Assembly: GCF_001668725.1 (NCBI RefSeq)
Contig: NZ_LZKL01000055.1
Location: forward strand, 175,848 to 239,847
Direction: 5' to 3'
DNA from: Mycobacterium sp. E787
GTDB lineage: Bacteria > Actinomycetota > Actinomycetes > Mycobacteriales > Mycobacteriaceae
DNA: 64,000 nucleotides
The first letter of the stretch is position 1; each line of letters opens with the position of its first letter. The notes under the pieces are model-generated. The model was not told the DNA's origin. It made no database searches and worked only from the letters and a program-made list of their open reading frames with translations. Of the stretch, positions 9,932-21,492 are shown in pieces. The translations under genes and the position numbers were made by a program.

Positions 9932-11032
9932 ATGACCACGAGGGACAAGTACACGAACGTGCCCACGCCCTACTCGTGGCAGGTCGCCAGTGCCGGCGAC
10001 GCGCGCTTCACGTGGGAGTACGACGAGGGGCGGGCCCGGCTGCTGTCCCTCTACCAAAAGGGCAAGGACAAGCAGTGGGATGCCCGGTCGCGCATCGACT
10101 GGGCGCACGACGTCGACCCGACCAACCCGGTCGGGCTGCCCGACGAGTTTCATCCGCTGTTCGGTAGCCCGGTGTGGGAGGCCGCCGACGAATCCCGGCG
10201 CGCCGAGATGCGCCTGCACTCCCAGGCGTGGCAGTTCTCGCAGTTCCTGCACGGGGAGCAGGGGGCGATGATCTGCTCCGCCAAGATCGTCGAGGTCGTC
10301 CCGGACCTGGACGCGAAGTTCTATGCGGCCACCCAGACCATGGACGAGGCCCGGCACGTCGAGGCGTTCTCGCGCTTCCTGCAGGAGAAGGTCGGCCTCG
10401 TCTACCCGATCAACACGCACCTGACCGCGCTGCTCGACGACACCCTGCGCGACTCGCGCTGGGACATGCCCTACCTCGGCATGCAGGTCCTCATCGAAGG
10501 GCTCGCACTCGCCGCCTTCGGGGTGCTGCGCGACATGGTGCCGCAGCACTCGCTGGCCAAACAGCTGTTGGCGTACGTGATGCAGGACGAGGCGCGGCAC
10601 GTCGCCTTCGGCCGGATCTCGCTCAAGGACTATTACTCCGAGCTGACCGAAGCCGAACGGGACGAGCGCGAGGAGTTCGTCGTGGACGCCTGCTACCTGA
10701 TGCGCGACCGGTTCCGCGGCGAGGAGGTCTTCGAGACCCTCGGCCTCGACGTCCAAGCGTGCGCCGAGTGGGTCGACAATTCGCCGCTGATGATCCAGTT
10801 CCGCTCGCACCTGTTCAGCCGCATCGTGCCGATCGTCAAGGACATCGGGCTGTGGGGCAACAGGGTGCAGAAGGCCTTCCGGGACATGGGCGTCCTCGAC
10901 ATGAGCGGCTTGGACATCGAGGCGCTGATGAAAGCCGACGAGGATCAGGCCGATTCGCTGGACAAGGCGCACGCCGAGATGGCCGAGCGGGCCGTCGAAG
11001 TGGACCAGGTGATCGCGGCGGGCGCGAGCTGA
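9932..11032 (+). CDS. ferritin-like diiron-domain protein
   Basis: A 366-residue, largely helical protein with two carboxylate/histidine signatures of a non-heme diiron site: MDEARHVEAF in the first half and MQDEARHVAFG in the second. Each supplies an ExxH pair, and further Glu residues (HGEQGAM, LIEGLAL) can complete the four-helix-bundle site. Such proteins are oxygen-activating oxidases or oxygenases, but the substrate cannot be read. The start at ATG 9932 has AGGAAGG upstream. The palindromic operator at 9888-9908 indicates control by a dimeric, probably TetR-type, repressor encoded elsewhere. The stop is 34 bp from that of the convergent SOD-like gene. Confidence 0.85.
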   Translation: MTTRDKYTNVPTPYSWQVASAGDARFTWEYDEGRARLLSLYQKGKDKQWDARSRIDWAHDVDPTNPVGLPDEFHPLFGSPVWEAADESRRAEMRLHSQAWQFSQFLHGEQGAMICSAKIVEVVPDLDAKFYAATQTMDEARHVEAFSRFLQEKVGLVYPINTHLTALLDDTLRDSRWDMPYLGMQVLIEGLALAAFGVLRDMVPQHSLAKQLLAYVMQDEARHVAFGRISLKDYYSELTEAERDEREEFVVDACYLMRDRFRGEEVFETLGLDVQACAEWVDNSPLMIQFRSHLFSRIVPIVKDIGLWGNRVQKAFRDMGVLDMSGLDIEALMKADEDQADSLDKAHAEMAERAVEVDQVIAAGAS

Positions 11033-11066
11033 GGCCTGGCCACGGCTGATCGGCGGCGACGGCGCG

Positions 11067-11789
11067 TCACCGGCTGGGCGGCAGGCTGGGAGGCGTCGTC
11101 GTGTAGGACGGCGTCGACGTGGCGGTCGGGGTGCTGGTGACCGTCACGGTGCTGGTGCTCGTGCTGGTCGACGGCGGTGGCACCGACGTGGTGACCGTGG
11201 TGACGCTGGTGGTCTCAGTGGTCGACGATGTCGTGGTCGCGGACGCCGCGGTGATCACACCGCAGGCGATGCGCTTGCTCGATTCAGCGGCCGGGGCGCC
11301 GCCGAGGTTGTCCGCCGTCTGGTGGATGACCAGCGCGGTACCCGAGCTGTTTCTCAGGTCCGCGGCGGTGAACAAGTTGCTCGTCGTGACGAGTTTCGCC
11401 GAGCCGTCGGAGCGCACCTGCAATGCGGTCAGGTCGCCGCTGGCGGGATAACCGGTGTGATTCGGCGCCTGGTAGACGCTTCCGGCGGAGCTGAAGTCGG
11501 CGACGTCGCACTTGCCGACCGAGTGGATTTGCAGCCCGTGGAAGCCCGGGCTCAGAACCTGGTTGGGTCCGGCGTCAACCGTCACCGTCGCATAGCCGTT
11601 CGCGAAATCGAAGGTGGCGGTGGCGATCTGGGTCCCGTCGGAGCTCCTCACCTGCGTGGTCATCCGCTCGGTGCCGGGTGGCGCGCTGGAGGACGTGGCG
11701 GACTGGTTACCGCTCTGGTTTGCGCATGCAGCTAACGGTGCGATGGTCGCGGTAAGCGCCGCGGCGGCGAAGGCCAAACCCTTATTCAT
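11067..11789 (-). CDS. SodC-like lipoprotein lacking several metal ligands
   Basis: A 240-residue exported protein with a lipobox (LAAC, lipidation at Cys22), a Cu/Zn superoxide dismutase-like domain (about residues 45-180) and a Ser/Thr/Pro-rich C-terminal tail of about 60 residues. The family frame is clear: GFHGLQIHSVGKC, the SSAG segment, SGDL, TALVIHQTADNLG, and an ACGVI end with the paired cysteines 94 and 176. However, the first Cu His of the HxH motif is Gln87, the bridging His is Val105, and the Zn His before GDL is replaced. It is therefore probably not an active SOD and may bind copper weakly or have a structural role at the cell surface. Confidence 0.85.
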   Translation of the reverse strand: MNKGLAFAAAALTATIAPLAACANQSGNQSATSSSAPPGTERMTTQVRSSDGTQIATATFDFANGYATVTVDAGPNQVLSPGFHGLQIHSVGKCDVADFSSAGSVYQAPNHTGYPASGDLTALQVRSDGSAKLVTTSNLFTAADLRNSSGTALVIHQTADNLGGAPAAESSKRIACGVITAASATTTSSTTETTSVTTVTTSVPPPSTSTSTSTVTVTSTPTATSTPSYTTTPPSLPPSR

Positions 11790-11900
11790 TGACCGGTCTT
11801 ACCCCCGTTAGCGCATGCCGAAACGAGCTGAACCCCCCTATGCAAACCCGTCCACGGGCGCAATGCTCATCGCAGGCGGGGACTACGCAGGAGGAAAGAG

Positions 11901-12320
11901 ATGTCAGCACCCACAGCCGATGAGATCCGCGCGGCGGTCGGGCGGCACGTGGAATTGTGGAATGCCGGTGACAAGGAGGCGTGGCTCGCGCACTGGAAGC
12001 GCGTCGTGCCGGGCGAGGTCACGATGGAGGATCCTGTCGGCACGCCGGTCAAGCGGGGATGGGACGTCATGAGCGAGGTGTGGGACGCCTCGCCGAACGC
12101 CGAATGGAAGCTGGGCATCGACCTGCTCTACGTATGCGGTGCCACCGGCGCGGCCGTCATCCGCAACTCGGGCACCGTGAACGGGCAACCGGCGGTCATT
12201 CAGAGCATCGAGATCTACAAATTCGGCGACGACGGCTCGTTGCACACATCGACCTTCTGGGACCTCTCGGCCGGCAACGAGTACGCACAGTGGACGGCGG
12301 AGACGGGCGAGGCGCGGTGA
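11901..12320 (+). CDS. SnoaL/NTF2-like protein
   Basis: A 139-residue protein with the NTF2/SnoaL-like pattern: an N-terminal helix (IRAAVGRHVELWNAGDKEAWLAHW), then EDPVGTPVKRGWD, and a beta sheet ending in a C-terminal FWDLS segment. Members include ketosteroid isomerases, polyketide cyclases and limonene-epoxide hydrolases. Catalytic assignment is not possible from sequence alone. The start has GAGGAAAG directly upstream. It is convergent with whiB3 and is the right edge of the accessory block inserted between groEL1 and whiB3. Confidence 0.8.
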   Translation: MSAPTADEIRAAVGRHVELWNAGDKEAWLAHWKRVVPGEVTMEDPVGTPVKRGWDVMSEVWDASPNAEWKLGIDLLYVCGATGAAVIRNSGTVNGQPAVIQSIEIYKFGDDGSLHTSTFWDLSAGNEYAQWTAETGEAR

Positions 12321-12348
12321 ATCAGGCCGGCCGGGGGGAGCGGGCCGA

Positions 12349-12657
12349 TCAGGCCGAGCGGCGGATGCCGCGGCTGCGGCCGATGTCGCCCTTCAGGAGC
12401 AGGTCGCGCTCGGACTCCGACAGGCCACCCCAGACGCCGTAGGGCTCGCCGACCTCCAGGGCGTGGGAACGGCACTCCTGGATGACAGGGCACTGCCGGC
12501 ACATCTCCTTGGCGCGCTGCTCGCGCTGCATGCGGGCGCGACCCCGCTCGCCGTCGGGGTGGAAGAACATCGACGAGTCAACGCCACGGCACAGGCCTTG
12601 CAGTTGCCAGTTCCAGATGTCGGCGTTGGGCCCAGGTAGCTGCTCCGGCTGTGGCAT
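12349..12657 (-). CDS. whiB3: redox-sensing transcription factor WhiB3
   Basis: A 102-residue Fe-S cluster protein that senses NO, O2 and redox state and controls lipid synthesis and virulence genes in M. tuberculosis. I start at ATG 12657 because the protein then reads MPQPEQLPGPNADIWNWQLQ, the WhiB3 N-terminus, and has the usual 102 residues. The four cluster cysteines are in GLCRG, EMCRQCPV and ECRSHA, followed by the conserved YGVWGGLSE turn and a basic C-terminus (GRSRGIRR) for DNA contact. About 350 bp of AT-rich DNA lies upstream. Confidence 0.98.
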   Translation of the reverse strand: MPQPEQLPGPNADIWNWQLQGLCRGVDSSMFFHPDGERGRARMQREQRAKEMCRQCPVIQECRSHALEVGEPYGVWGGLSESERDLLLKGDIGRSRGIRRSA

Positions 12658-13006
12658 AGGATCGTTCCCTCTCTGCACGGCACGCCCAGAAGGACGGGTT
12701 TCGCGAAGCGCCCGAGAAGCGACCGTGCAAACTGATTTGGAGTGGAGTCACCGATGACTACCCGACAAACCTAGAACTTAGGTGCGGCGGCGAATTTCCG
12801 TCAATAGCCACTTAGGTCGGCAAAATATGTAAGCGTTGTAGCAAAATTTACTCGCCGTTCATCTGCCACCCATTCGGCGACCGAAAACCGTGCTAGCAGG
12901 CACTTGACCGAACCGAGATTTCCCAGCTCAGCGGCCGCGGCGGGAGGTGGAGCAATTAGTACGCGACCCATTGTGATTAACAGTTCGGTAACACGATCAG
13001 CACGAA
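12658..13006. other. AT-rich divergent upstream region of whiB3
   Basis: This 349-bp region between divergent whiB3 and the Rv3415c-like gene is visibly richer in A+T than its surroundings, especially 12770-13020. It probably holds the whiB3 promoter and a long leader. I see no coding frame and no clear palindrome. Confidence 0.5.
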
Positions 13007-13837
13007 GTGTTTACTACTATCACCGTGATTGAAACTCGTCACACTTCCGTGATTCAGCACACGCTGGCCGGCGCCGCCTTCGGCGGGCGACCGGATAGCT
13101 GGCCGCTGCCCGCCGCGACCGCTCCGGAGCAACTGTGGTTGCGCGCCGTCGCGGCGGGCGGGCAGGGCCGCTACGGCAGCGCCTATTGCGACCTGGCGGC
13201 GCTGCGGCGCGACGCCGCGGACGGCCGGCTGATCTCGCTGGCGCACAGCACCCAGGGGTCGTTCTTGCGCCAGCTCGGCTGGCACGCGGTGGCGCGGGGC
13301 TGGGACGGGCGCGCCCTGGCGCTGGCGGGCACGGATCCCGAGGCCCGCGCCGACGCGCTGATCGGGCTGGCGGCCGACGCGCTGGGCGTCGGCCGCTTCG
13401 CCGCCGCGGCAACGTTGTTGGGTCGCGTGGACCTCGGACACGACGCGGTCCCCGACCGGCTGCCGGTGCGCCGGCGGTGGGTGGCCGCCGAGCTGGCGAT
13501 GGCCACCGGCGACGGCGAATCGGCCGTGCGGCACGCCGAGGAGGCGGTGGAACTCGCCGACGCGATGGGCCAACCCTCGGCGCGGCACCGGGTGAAAAGC
13601 GACGTGGTGCTGGCCGCCGCGCTGTGCAGCGCCGGCGACGCAGAGCGCGCCCGCGCGGTCGCGGAGGCGGCGCTGGACGCCACCGGTCGGCTGGGCCTGA
13701 TACCGCTTCGCTGGGCGTTGGCTTGCTTGCTGAGCGACATCGAAAGCGTCACGTTTTCAGCACAAAAACTGGTTGAAATTCGCGATATCTGCGCAGGCCA
13801 GGTGCGGCGCGCCGGGGGCGCGTGGCGTTGCGCTTAA
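13007..13837 (+). CDS. conserved helical repeat protein, Rv3415c-like
   Basis: A 276-residue protein between whiB3 and sigD, where M. tuberculosis has Rv3415c. It is almost entirely helical and rich in Ala/Arg, with repeated helix-turn-helix pairs such as ALIGLAADALGVGRFAAAATLLGRV and ESAVRHAEEAVELADAMGQPSARH, which resemble TPR-type units. No signal peptide or catalytic motif is seen. Function is unknown; the location suggests a link to SigD or WhiB3. I use GTG 13007, but GTG 13025 is a possible later start. Confidence 0.82.
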   Translation: MFTTITVIETRHTSVIQHTLAGAAFGGRPDSWPLPAATAPEQLWLRAVAAGGQGRYGSAYCDLAALRRDAADGRLISLAHSTQGSFLRQLGWHAVARGWDGRALALAGTDPEARADALIGLAADALGVGRFAAAATLLGRVDLGHDAVPDRLPVRRRWVAAELAMATGDGESAVRHAEEAVELADAMGQPSARHRVKSDVVLAAALCSAGDAERARAVAEAALDATGRLGLIPLRWALACLLSDIESVTFSAQKLVEIRDICAGQVRRAGGAWRCA

Positions 13838-13918
13838 AACGGCCTTCCGCCCGCTATTGTCATTTCGACTGTTAGCCCGCGATGTGTCCCATTCGTAACG
13901 TTGGAGATACCGCCGTCG

Positions 13919-14494
13919 ATGACAATTCAAGGCGAACGTCTCGACGCTGTGGTTGCGGAGGCCGTGGCGGGAGACCGCAACGCACTACGGGAGGTGCTGG
14001 AGACCATCCGTCCGATTGTCGTGCGATATTGCCGGGCGCGAGTCGGCACGGTCGAACGGGGCGGTCTGTCAGCAGACGACGTAGCTCAGGAGGTGTGCTT
14101 GGCCACCATCACGGCGCTGCCGCGGTACCGGGAGCGCGGGCGCCCGTTCCTTGCTTTCCTGTACGGCATCGCGGCCCACAAGATCGCCGACGCGCACCGA
14201 GCGGCCGGCCGTGATCGCGCCTACCCCGCCGAAACCGTTCCGGAGCGCTGGTCGCCCGAGGCGGGCCCGGAGCAGCGGGCCCTCGAGGCCGACTCGGTCA
14301 GCCGGATGAACGAGTTGCTCGAGATCCTGCCCGCCAAGCAGCGGGAGATTTTGATCCTGCGCGTGGTCGTCGGCCTGTCCGCCGAGGAGACCGCCGCCGC
14401 CGTCGGGAGCACCACCGGAGCGGTCCGCGTGGCCCAGCACCGGGCGCTGTCCCGGCTCAAGTCCGAAATCGTCGCGGCGGGTGACTATGCCTGA
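13919..14494 (+). CDS. sigD: ECF sigma factor SigD
   Basis: A 191-residue extracytoplasmic-function sigma factor, very close to M. tuberculosis SigD. Region 2 is seen as ADDVAQEVCLATITALPRYRERGRPFLAFLYGIAAHKIADAHR, and region 4 as LEILPAKQREILILRVVVGLSAEETAAAVGSTTGAVRVAQHRAL. I choose ATG 13919, which has GGAG at 13903-13906. A TTG at 13901 would add six residues and resembles the longer M. tuberculosis annotation. The 3' end overlaps rsdA, its anti-sigma factor, so the two are translationally coupled. SigD serves stationary-phase and starvation responses. Confidence 0.95.
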   Translation: MTIQGERLDAVVAEAVAGDRNALREVLETIRPIVVRYCRARVGTVERGGLSADDVAQEVCLATITALPRYRERGRPFLAFLYGIAAHKIADAHRAAGRDRAYPAETVPERWSPEAGPEQRALEADSVSRMNELLEILPAKQREILILRVVVGLSAEETAAAVGSTTGAVRVAQHRALSRLKSEIVAAGDYA

Positions 14495-15263
14495 ATCCCT
14501 GGACGAGTTCGCCCACACCGATTTGCTCCTCGACGCGCTCGCCGAGCGGCGACCGGTCGATCTGGACGATCCCGACGACCCCAATTTCGAAGCGCTGGCC
14601 GTGCTGCTGGAGGACTGGCGCGACGACCTGCGGTGGCCGCCGGCCAGCGCGCTGGTGTCGCCCGAGGAGGCCATCGAAGCGCTGCACACCGGGCTCGCCG
14701 AGCGGCGGCGCGCCCGCCGGGGCCTGGCGACCATCGGATCGGTCGCCGCCACGCTGCTGGCGCTGAGTGGGTTCGGCGCCATGGTGGTCGAGGCCCGTCC
14801 CGGGGACACGCTCTACGGCCTGCACGCGATGTTCTTCGACCAGCCGAGGGTCAACGACAGCCAGATCGAGCTGTCCGCCAAGGCCGAGCTGGCCAAGGTC
14901 CAGCAAATGATCGACCAGGGTCAGTGGGCGCAGGCCCAGAACCAGCTGGCCCAGGTGAGCAGCACAGTGCAGTCCATGAACGACGGGGCAAGCCGGAACG
15001 ACCTGCTGGACGAGGTCAATCTCTTGAACACCCGCGTGGAATCCCGCAACCCGAACGCGACGGTGCCGCCCGCCGCGCCGAAACCCAAGGCGCCGGCCGC
15101 CTCGTCGACGTCGCCGGCCCAGCCCGGTCCGACCACGACACCGCCGAGCCCAACAGCAAGTTCCACGACGAGCCCGACAACGACGAGCCCGTCCTCGGGG
15201 CGGCATCGGCATCACGCGCATTCGTCGACGCCGTCATCGGCGGCGCCGGACGAGACGCCCTGA
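14481..15263 (+). CDS. rsdA: anti-sigma-D factor RsdA
   Basis: A 260-residue membrane protein that holds SigD inactive until proteolysis. The N-terminal cytoplasmic part ([20 protein letters not shown]) is the SigD-binding region. One transmembrane helix follows at about residues 80-103 ([20 protein letters not shown]), then an extracytoplasmic domain and a long Pro/Ser/Thr-rich tail. The GTG start at 14481 overlaps the last 14 bp of sigD; ATG 14487 is an alternative. It matches the gene after sigD in M. tuberculosis (Rv3413c). The tail is low complexity and differs from the M. tuberculosis one. Confidence 0.92.
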   Translation: MTMPESLDEFAHTDLLLDALAERRPVDLDDPDDPNFEALAVLLEDWRDDLRWPPASALVSPEEAIEALHTGLAERRRARRGLATIGSVAATLLALSGFGAMVVEARPGDTLYGLHAMFFDQPRVNDSQIELSAKAELAKVQQMIDQGQWAQAQNQLAQVSSTVQSMNDGASRNDLLDEVNLLNTRVESRNPNATVPPAAPKPKAPAASSTSPAQPGPTTTPPSPTASSTTSPTTTSPSSGRHRHHAHSSTPSSAAPDETP

Positions 15264-15264
15264 C

Positions 15265-18566
<3,302 letters not shown>

Positions 18567-18582
18567 GTTTCGGCGGCCGAAC

Positions 18583-18633
18583 GTGCGGCCAGCTTCACGC
18601 TCGGCTCCCAGTGTGCGGCCAGCTTCACGCTCG
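18583..18633. repeat. two direct copies of a dispersed intergenic repeat
   Basis: A 21-bp unit starting GTGCGGCCAG and ending CACGCTCG occurs at 18583-18603 and 18613-18633, 30 bp apart, between guaB3 and choD. Closely related units, in a more palindromic form, follow guaA at 45361-45418. Confidence 0.75.
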
Positions 18634-18697
18634 TGCCAACGGCTCGGTGCTCGAGGCCCCTGGTTAGTTACCGGCGGGTACGGCCATACTGGTTGCC

Positions 18698-20443
18698 ATG
18701 AAGCCGGATTACGACGTCCTGATCATCGGTTCGGGGTTCGGTGGCAGCGTCAGCGCGCTGCGGCTGACGGAAAAGGGCTACCGCGTGGGGGTGCTGGAGG
18801 CTGGCCGCCGCTTCTCCGACCAGGAATTCGCCGAGACCTCCTGGGACCTGCGCAAGTTTTTGTGGGCGCCCAAGTTGGGTTGCTACGGCATCCAGCGGAT
18901 CCACCCGCTGCGCAACGTGATGATCCTGGCCGGCGCCGGCGTGGGCGGCGGTTCGCTCAACTACGCCAACACCTTGTACGTGCCGCCGGAGCCGTTCTTC
19001 AAAGACCCGCAGTGGGCCCACATCACCGACTGGCGTGACGAGCTGGCGCCGCACTACGAACAGGCGCAGCGGATGCTGGGCGTCGTCGAGAACCCGACGT
19101 TCACCGACGCCGACCGCCTGGTCAAGGAAGTCGCCGACGAGATGGGCTGCGGCGACACCTGGGTGCCGACGCCGGTGGGGGTGTTCTTCGGCCCGGACGG
19201 CACCAAGGCGCCGGGCAAGACCGTGCCCGACCCGTATTTCGGCGGGGCCGGGCCCGACCGCACCGGCTGCCTGGAATGCGGCTGCTGCATGACCGGCTGC
19301 CGCTACGGGGCCAAGAACACCCTCGTGAAGAACTACCTCGGCCTCGCCGAATCCCATGGCGCGCAAGTCATTCCGATGACCACGGTGAAGAGCTTCGAGC
19401 AGCGTCCCGACGGCCTGTGGGAGGTCCACACCGTGCGCACCGGGAGTTGGCTGCGGCGCGACCGGCGCACCTTCACCGCGGAAAACCTGATCCTGGCCGC
19501 CGGCACCTGGGGCACGCAGCACCTGCTGTTCAACATGCGCGACAAGGGCAAGCTGCCCCGCCTCTCGAAGCGCCTCGGCGTGCTGACCCGGACCAACTCC
19601 GAGTCGATCGTCGGGGCCGCCACGCTCGAGGTGCTGCCCGAGCTGGACCTGACGCACGGGGTGGCGATCACGTCGTCGATCCACCCGACGTCGGACACCC
19701 ACATCGAGCCCGTCCGCTACGGCAAGGGCTCCAACGCGATGGGGCTGCTGCAGACGCTGATGACCGACGGCCCCGGGGCGGAGGGGCCCGATGAAGACTA
19801 CGTGCCGCGCTGGAAGCAGTTGCTACAGCAGGGCCGGGAGGACCCGCGCGGCATCCTGCGGATGATCAACGTGCGCCAGTGGAGCGAGCGCACGGTGATC
19901 GCGCTGGTGATGCAGCACCTGGACAACTCGATCACGACGTTCACCAAGCGCGGCAAGCTCGGAATCCGCTGGTACTCCAGCAAGCAGGGGCACGGCCAGC
20001 CGAACCCGTCGTGGATCCCGGTCGGCAACGAGGTCACCCGGCGCATCGCCGCGAAGATCGACGGCGTGGCCGGCGGCACCTGGGGCGAGTTGTTCAACAT
20101 CCCGCTGACCGCCCACTTCCTCGGCGGCGCGGTGATCGGCGACAGCCCCGAACACGGCGTCATCGACCCGTACCACCGGGTCTACGGCTACCCCACGCTG
20201 TTCGTGGTGGACGGCGCGGCGATCTCGGCGAACCTGGGCGTCAACCCGTCGCTGTCCATCACCGCACAGGCCGAGCGGGCCGCGTCGCTCTGGCCGAACA
20301 GGGGCCAGAACGACGTCCGGCCGCTGCAGGGCGACGCCTACCGCCGGCTGAATCCGATCCCGCCCGAGCGTCCGGTGGTCCCGGCGCACGCGCCCGGCGC
20401 GTTGCGCTGGCTACCGATCGACCCGGTGAGCAGCGCGGGCTGA
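18698..20443 (+). CDS. choD: GMC-family oxidoreductase ChoD (cholesterol oxidase)
   Basis: A 581-residue FAD enzyme. The Rossmann motif YDVLIIGSGFGGSVSALRL lies at the N-terminus, ILAGAGVGGGSLNYAN is the second FAD contact, and FLGGAVIGDSPEHGVIDPYHRVYGYPTLFVVDGAA is the C-terminal GMC signature. A cysteine-rich stretch (TGCLECGCCMTGCRYGA) is typical of the mycobacterial ChoD type. It is named for 3-beta-hydroxysterol oxidation, but ChoD is not needed for cholesterol breakdown in M. tuberculosis, so its true substrate is open. It stands alone, 131 bp after guaB3, with intergenic repeats between. Confidence 0.93.
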   Translation: MKPDYDVLIIGSGFGGSVSALRLTEKGYRVGVLEAGRRFSDQEFAETSWDLRKFLWAPKLGCYGIQRIHPLRNVMILAGAGVGGGSLNYANTLYVPPEPFFKDPQWAHITDWRDELAPHYEQAQRMLGVVENPTFTDADRLVKEVADEMGCGDTWVPTPVGVFFGPDGTKAPGKTVPDPYFGGAGPDRTGCLECGCCMTGCRYGAKNTLVKNYLGLAESHGAQVIPMTTVKSFEQRPDGLWEVHTVRTGSWLRRDRRTFTAENLILAAGTWGTQHLLFNMRDKGKLPRLSKRLGVLTRTNSESIVGAATLEVLPELDLTHGVAITSSIHPTSDTHIEPVRYGKGSNAMGLLQTLMTDGPGAEGPDEDYVPRWKQLLQQGREDPRGILRMINVRQWSERTVIALVMQHLDNSITTFTKRGKLGIRWYSSKQGHGQPNPSWIPVGNEVTRRIAAKIDGVAGGTWGELFNIPLTAHFLGGAVIGDSPEHGVIDPYHRVYGYPTLFVVDGAAISANLGVNPSLSITAQAERAASLWPNRGQNDVRPLQGDAYRRLNPIPPERPVVPAHAPGALRWLPIDPVSSAG

Positions 20444-20481
20444 CGGCCGTGACGATCGCGAGGCGCGCGTTGGGGGCACCT

Positions 20482-20493
20482 CCCGCTTGCGGG
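20482..20493. other. small GC hairpin after choD
   Basis: CCCGC-TT-GCGGG within a G/C-run context (GGGGGCACC before, GGGGACC after). Similar short motifs are common in mycobacterial intergenic DNA. It lies between convergent choD and the TauD-type gene and may help terminate both. Confidence 0.35.
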
Positions 20494-20529
20494 GGACCGG
20501 GCGCTGCGGGTCGTCACCACCCCTGCAGG

Positions 20530-21423
20530 TCAGCTCGCGAGCGCGTCGAGCGGGGCACCGCTGACGACGCGGCTGCGTTGCCCGTGCACGTTGACCGGCA
20601 CGTCACCCATCAGCGTCACCCGGTGCATCAGCCGACGCTGGCCGTCGTAGTCGTCGATCGCCCGGTGCTGGGTCGCCCGGTTGTCCCAGATCGCGACGTC
20701 GCCGTACGCCCAGCTCCAGCGAATGGTGTTCTCGGGCATGGTGATTCGACGCTGCAGCAGATCGAACAGCATGCTCGATTCGTAGCTGTCCAGCCCGGTG
20801 AAACCGCGCACGAAATCTCCCAGCACCAGCGTCCGCTCACCGGTTTCCGGGTGCACGCGCACCACGGGGTGCTCGGTCTGGAACTCCTTTTTCTCGAAGG
20901 CCTGCCGGAACGCCCGCTGCGCGTCGGTGAGCTGTTCGGCGTTCACGTAGTCATACCGGTTGGTGTGCAGCGCCCAGAGGTTTTCGACGAGGCACTTCAG
21001 CGGCTCGGGCAGCTGCTCGTAGGCGGCCGCCGTCGACGCCCACAGGGTCGAGCCGCCATAGCTGGGCAGGGTGACCGCGCGCAGGATCGACGCCGCCGGG
21101 TAGTTGGCCGCGAACGTGACGTCGGTGTGCCAGCGGTTGGCCTTGCCGTATTCGGAGTTGATCGGGGTGATGACCGGTGCGTCCTTGCCGGCGAGGAACG
21201 CCGCGGCCGGGTGGCCGATCGGGGTGCCCAGCAGCCGGGCGAAGGCGAGCTGTTGCTCGTCGTCGAGATGGTCCTGTCCGCGGAAGAAGATCACCTTGTG
21301 GGTCACCAGTGCCCGGTGGATCTCGTCGAGGGTGCCCCGGTCGAGGTCGCCGCCGAGGCGCACGCCGTCGAGTCGGGCGCCGATCCGGCTGCCCAGCTTG
21401 GTGACGGTGATGGAGTCGGTCAT
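20530..21423 (-). CDS. TauD/TfdA Fe(II)/2-oxoglutarate dioxygenase, Rv3406-like alkylsulfatase
   Basis: A 297-residue non-heme iron dioxygenase. The facial triad is visible: HTD in RWHTDVTF and the distal His in NRATQHRAI, followed by an Arg for 2-oxoglutarate binding (RRLMHRVTL). It is close to M. tuberculosis Rv3406, which oxidatively cleaves alkyl sulfates and can inactivate some carboxylate drugs. It is divergent from a TetR gene with 61 bp between start codons, where two palindromic operators lie. The start has AAGGACGGAAG upstream. Confidence 0.93.
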   Translation of the reverse strand: MTDSITVTKLGSRIGARLDGVRLGGDLDRGTLDEIHRALVTHKVIFFRGQDHLDDEQQLAFARLLGTPIGHPAAAFLAGKDAPVITPINSEYGKANRWHTDVTFAANYPAASILRAVTLPSYGGSTLWASTAAAYEQLPEPLKCLVENLWALHTNRYDYVNAEQLTDAQRAFRQAFEKKEFQTEHPVVRVHPETGERTLVLGDFVRGFTGLDSYESSMLFDLLQRRITMPENTIRWSWAYGDVAIWDNRATQHRAIDDYDGQRRLMHRVTLMGDVPVNVHGQRSRVVSGAPLDALAS

Positions 21424-21450
21424 TTCTTCCGTCCTTCGGTCAAGTTCGCT

Positions 21451-21466
21451 GTAGTCAACTGACTAC
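21451..21466. promoter_or_regulatory. operator 1 between the TauD-type gene and its TetR gene
   Basis: GTAGTCA-AC-TGACTAC is a perfect 7-2-7 palindrome, placed 27 bp upstream of the dioxygenase start. Confidence 0.8.
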
Positions 21467-21476
21467 ATGGGTTAGT

Positions 21477-21492
21477 GTAGTCATATGACTAC
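21477..21492. promoter_or_regulatory. operator 2, overlapping the TetR start codon
   Basis: GTAGTCATATGACTAC is a perfect 16-bp palindrome sharing the GTAGTCA arm with operator 1. It contains the ATG of the TetR gene (21485) and touches the likely -10 TAGTGT (21473-21478), so repressor bound here would block its own transcription. Confidence 0.82.
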
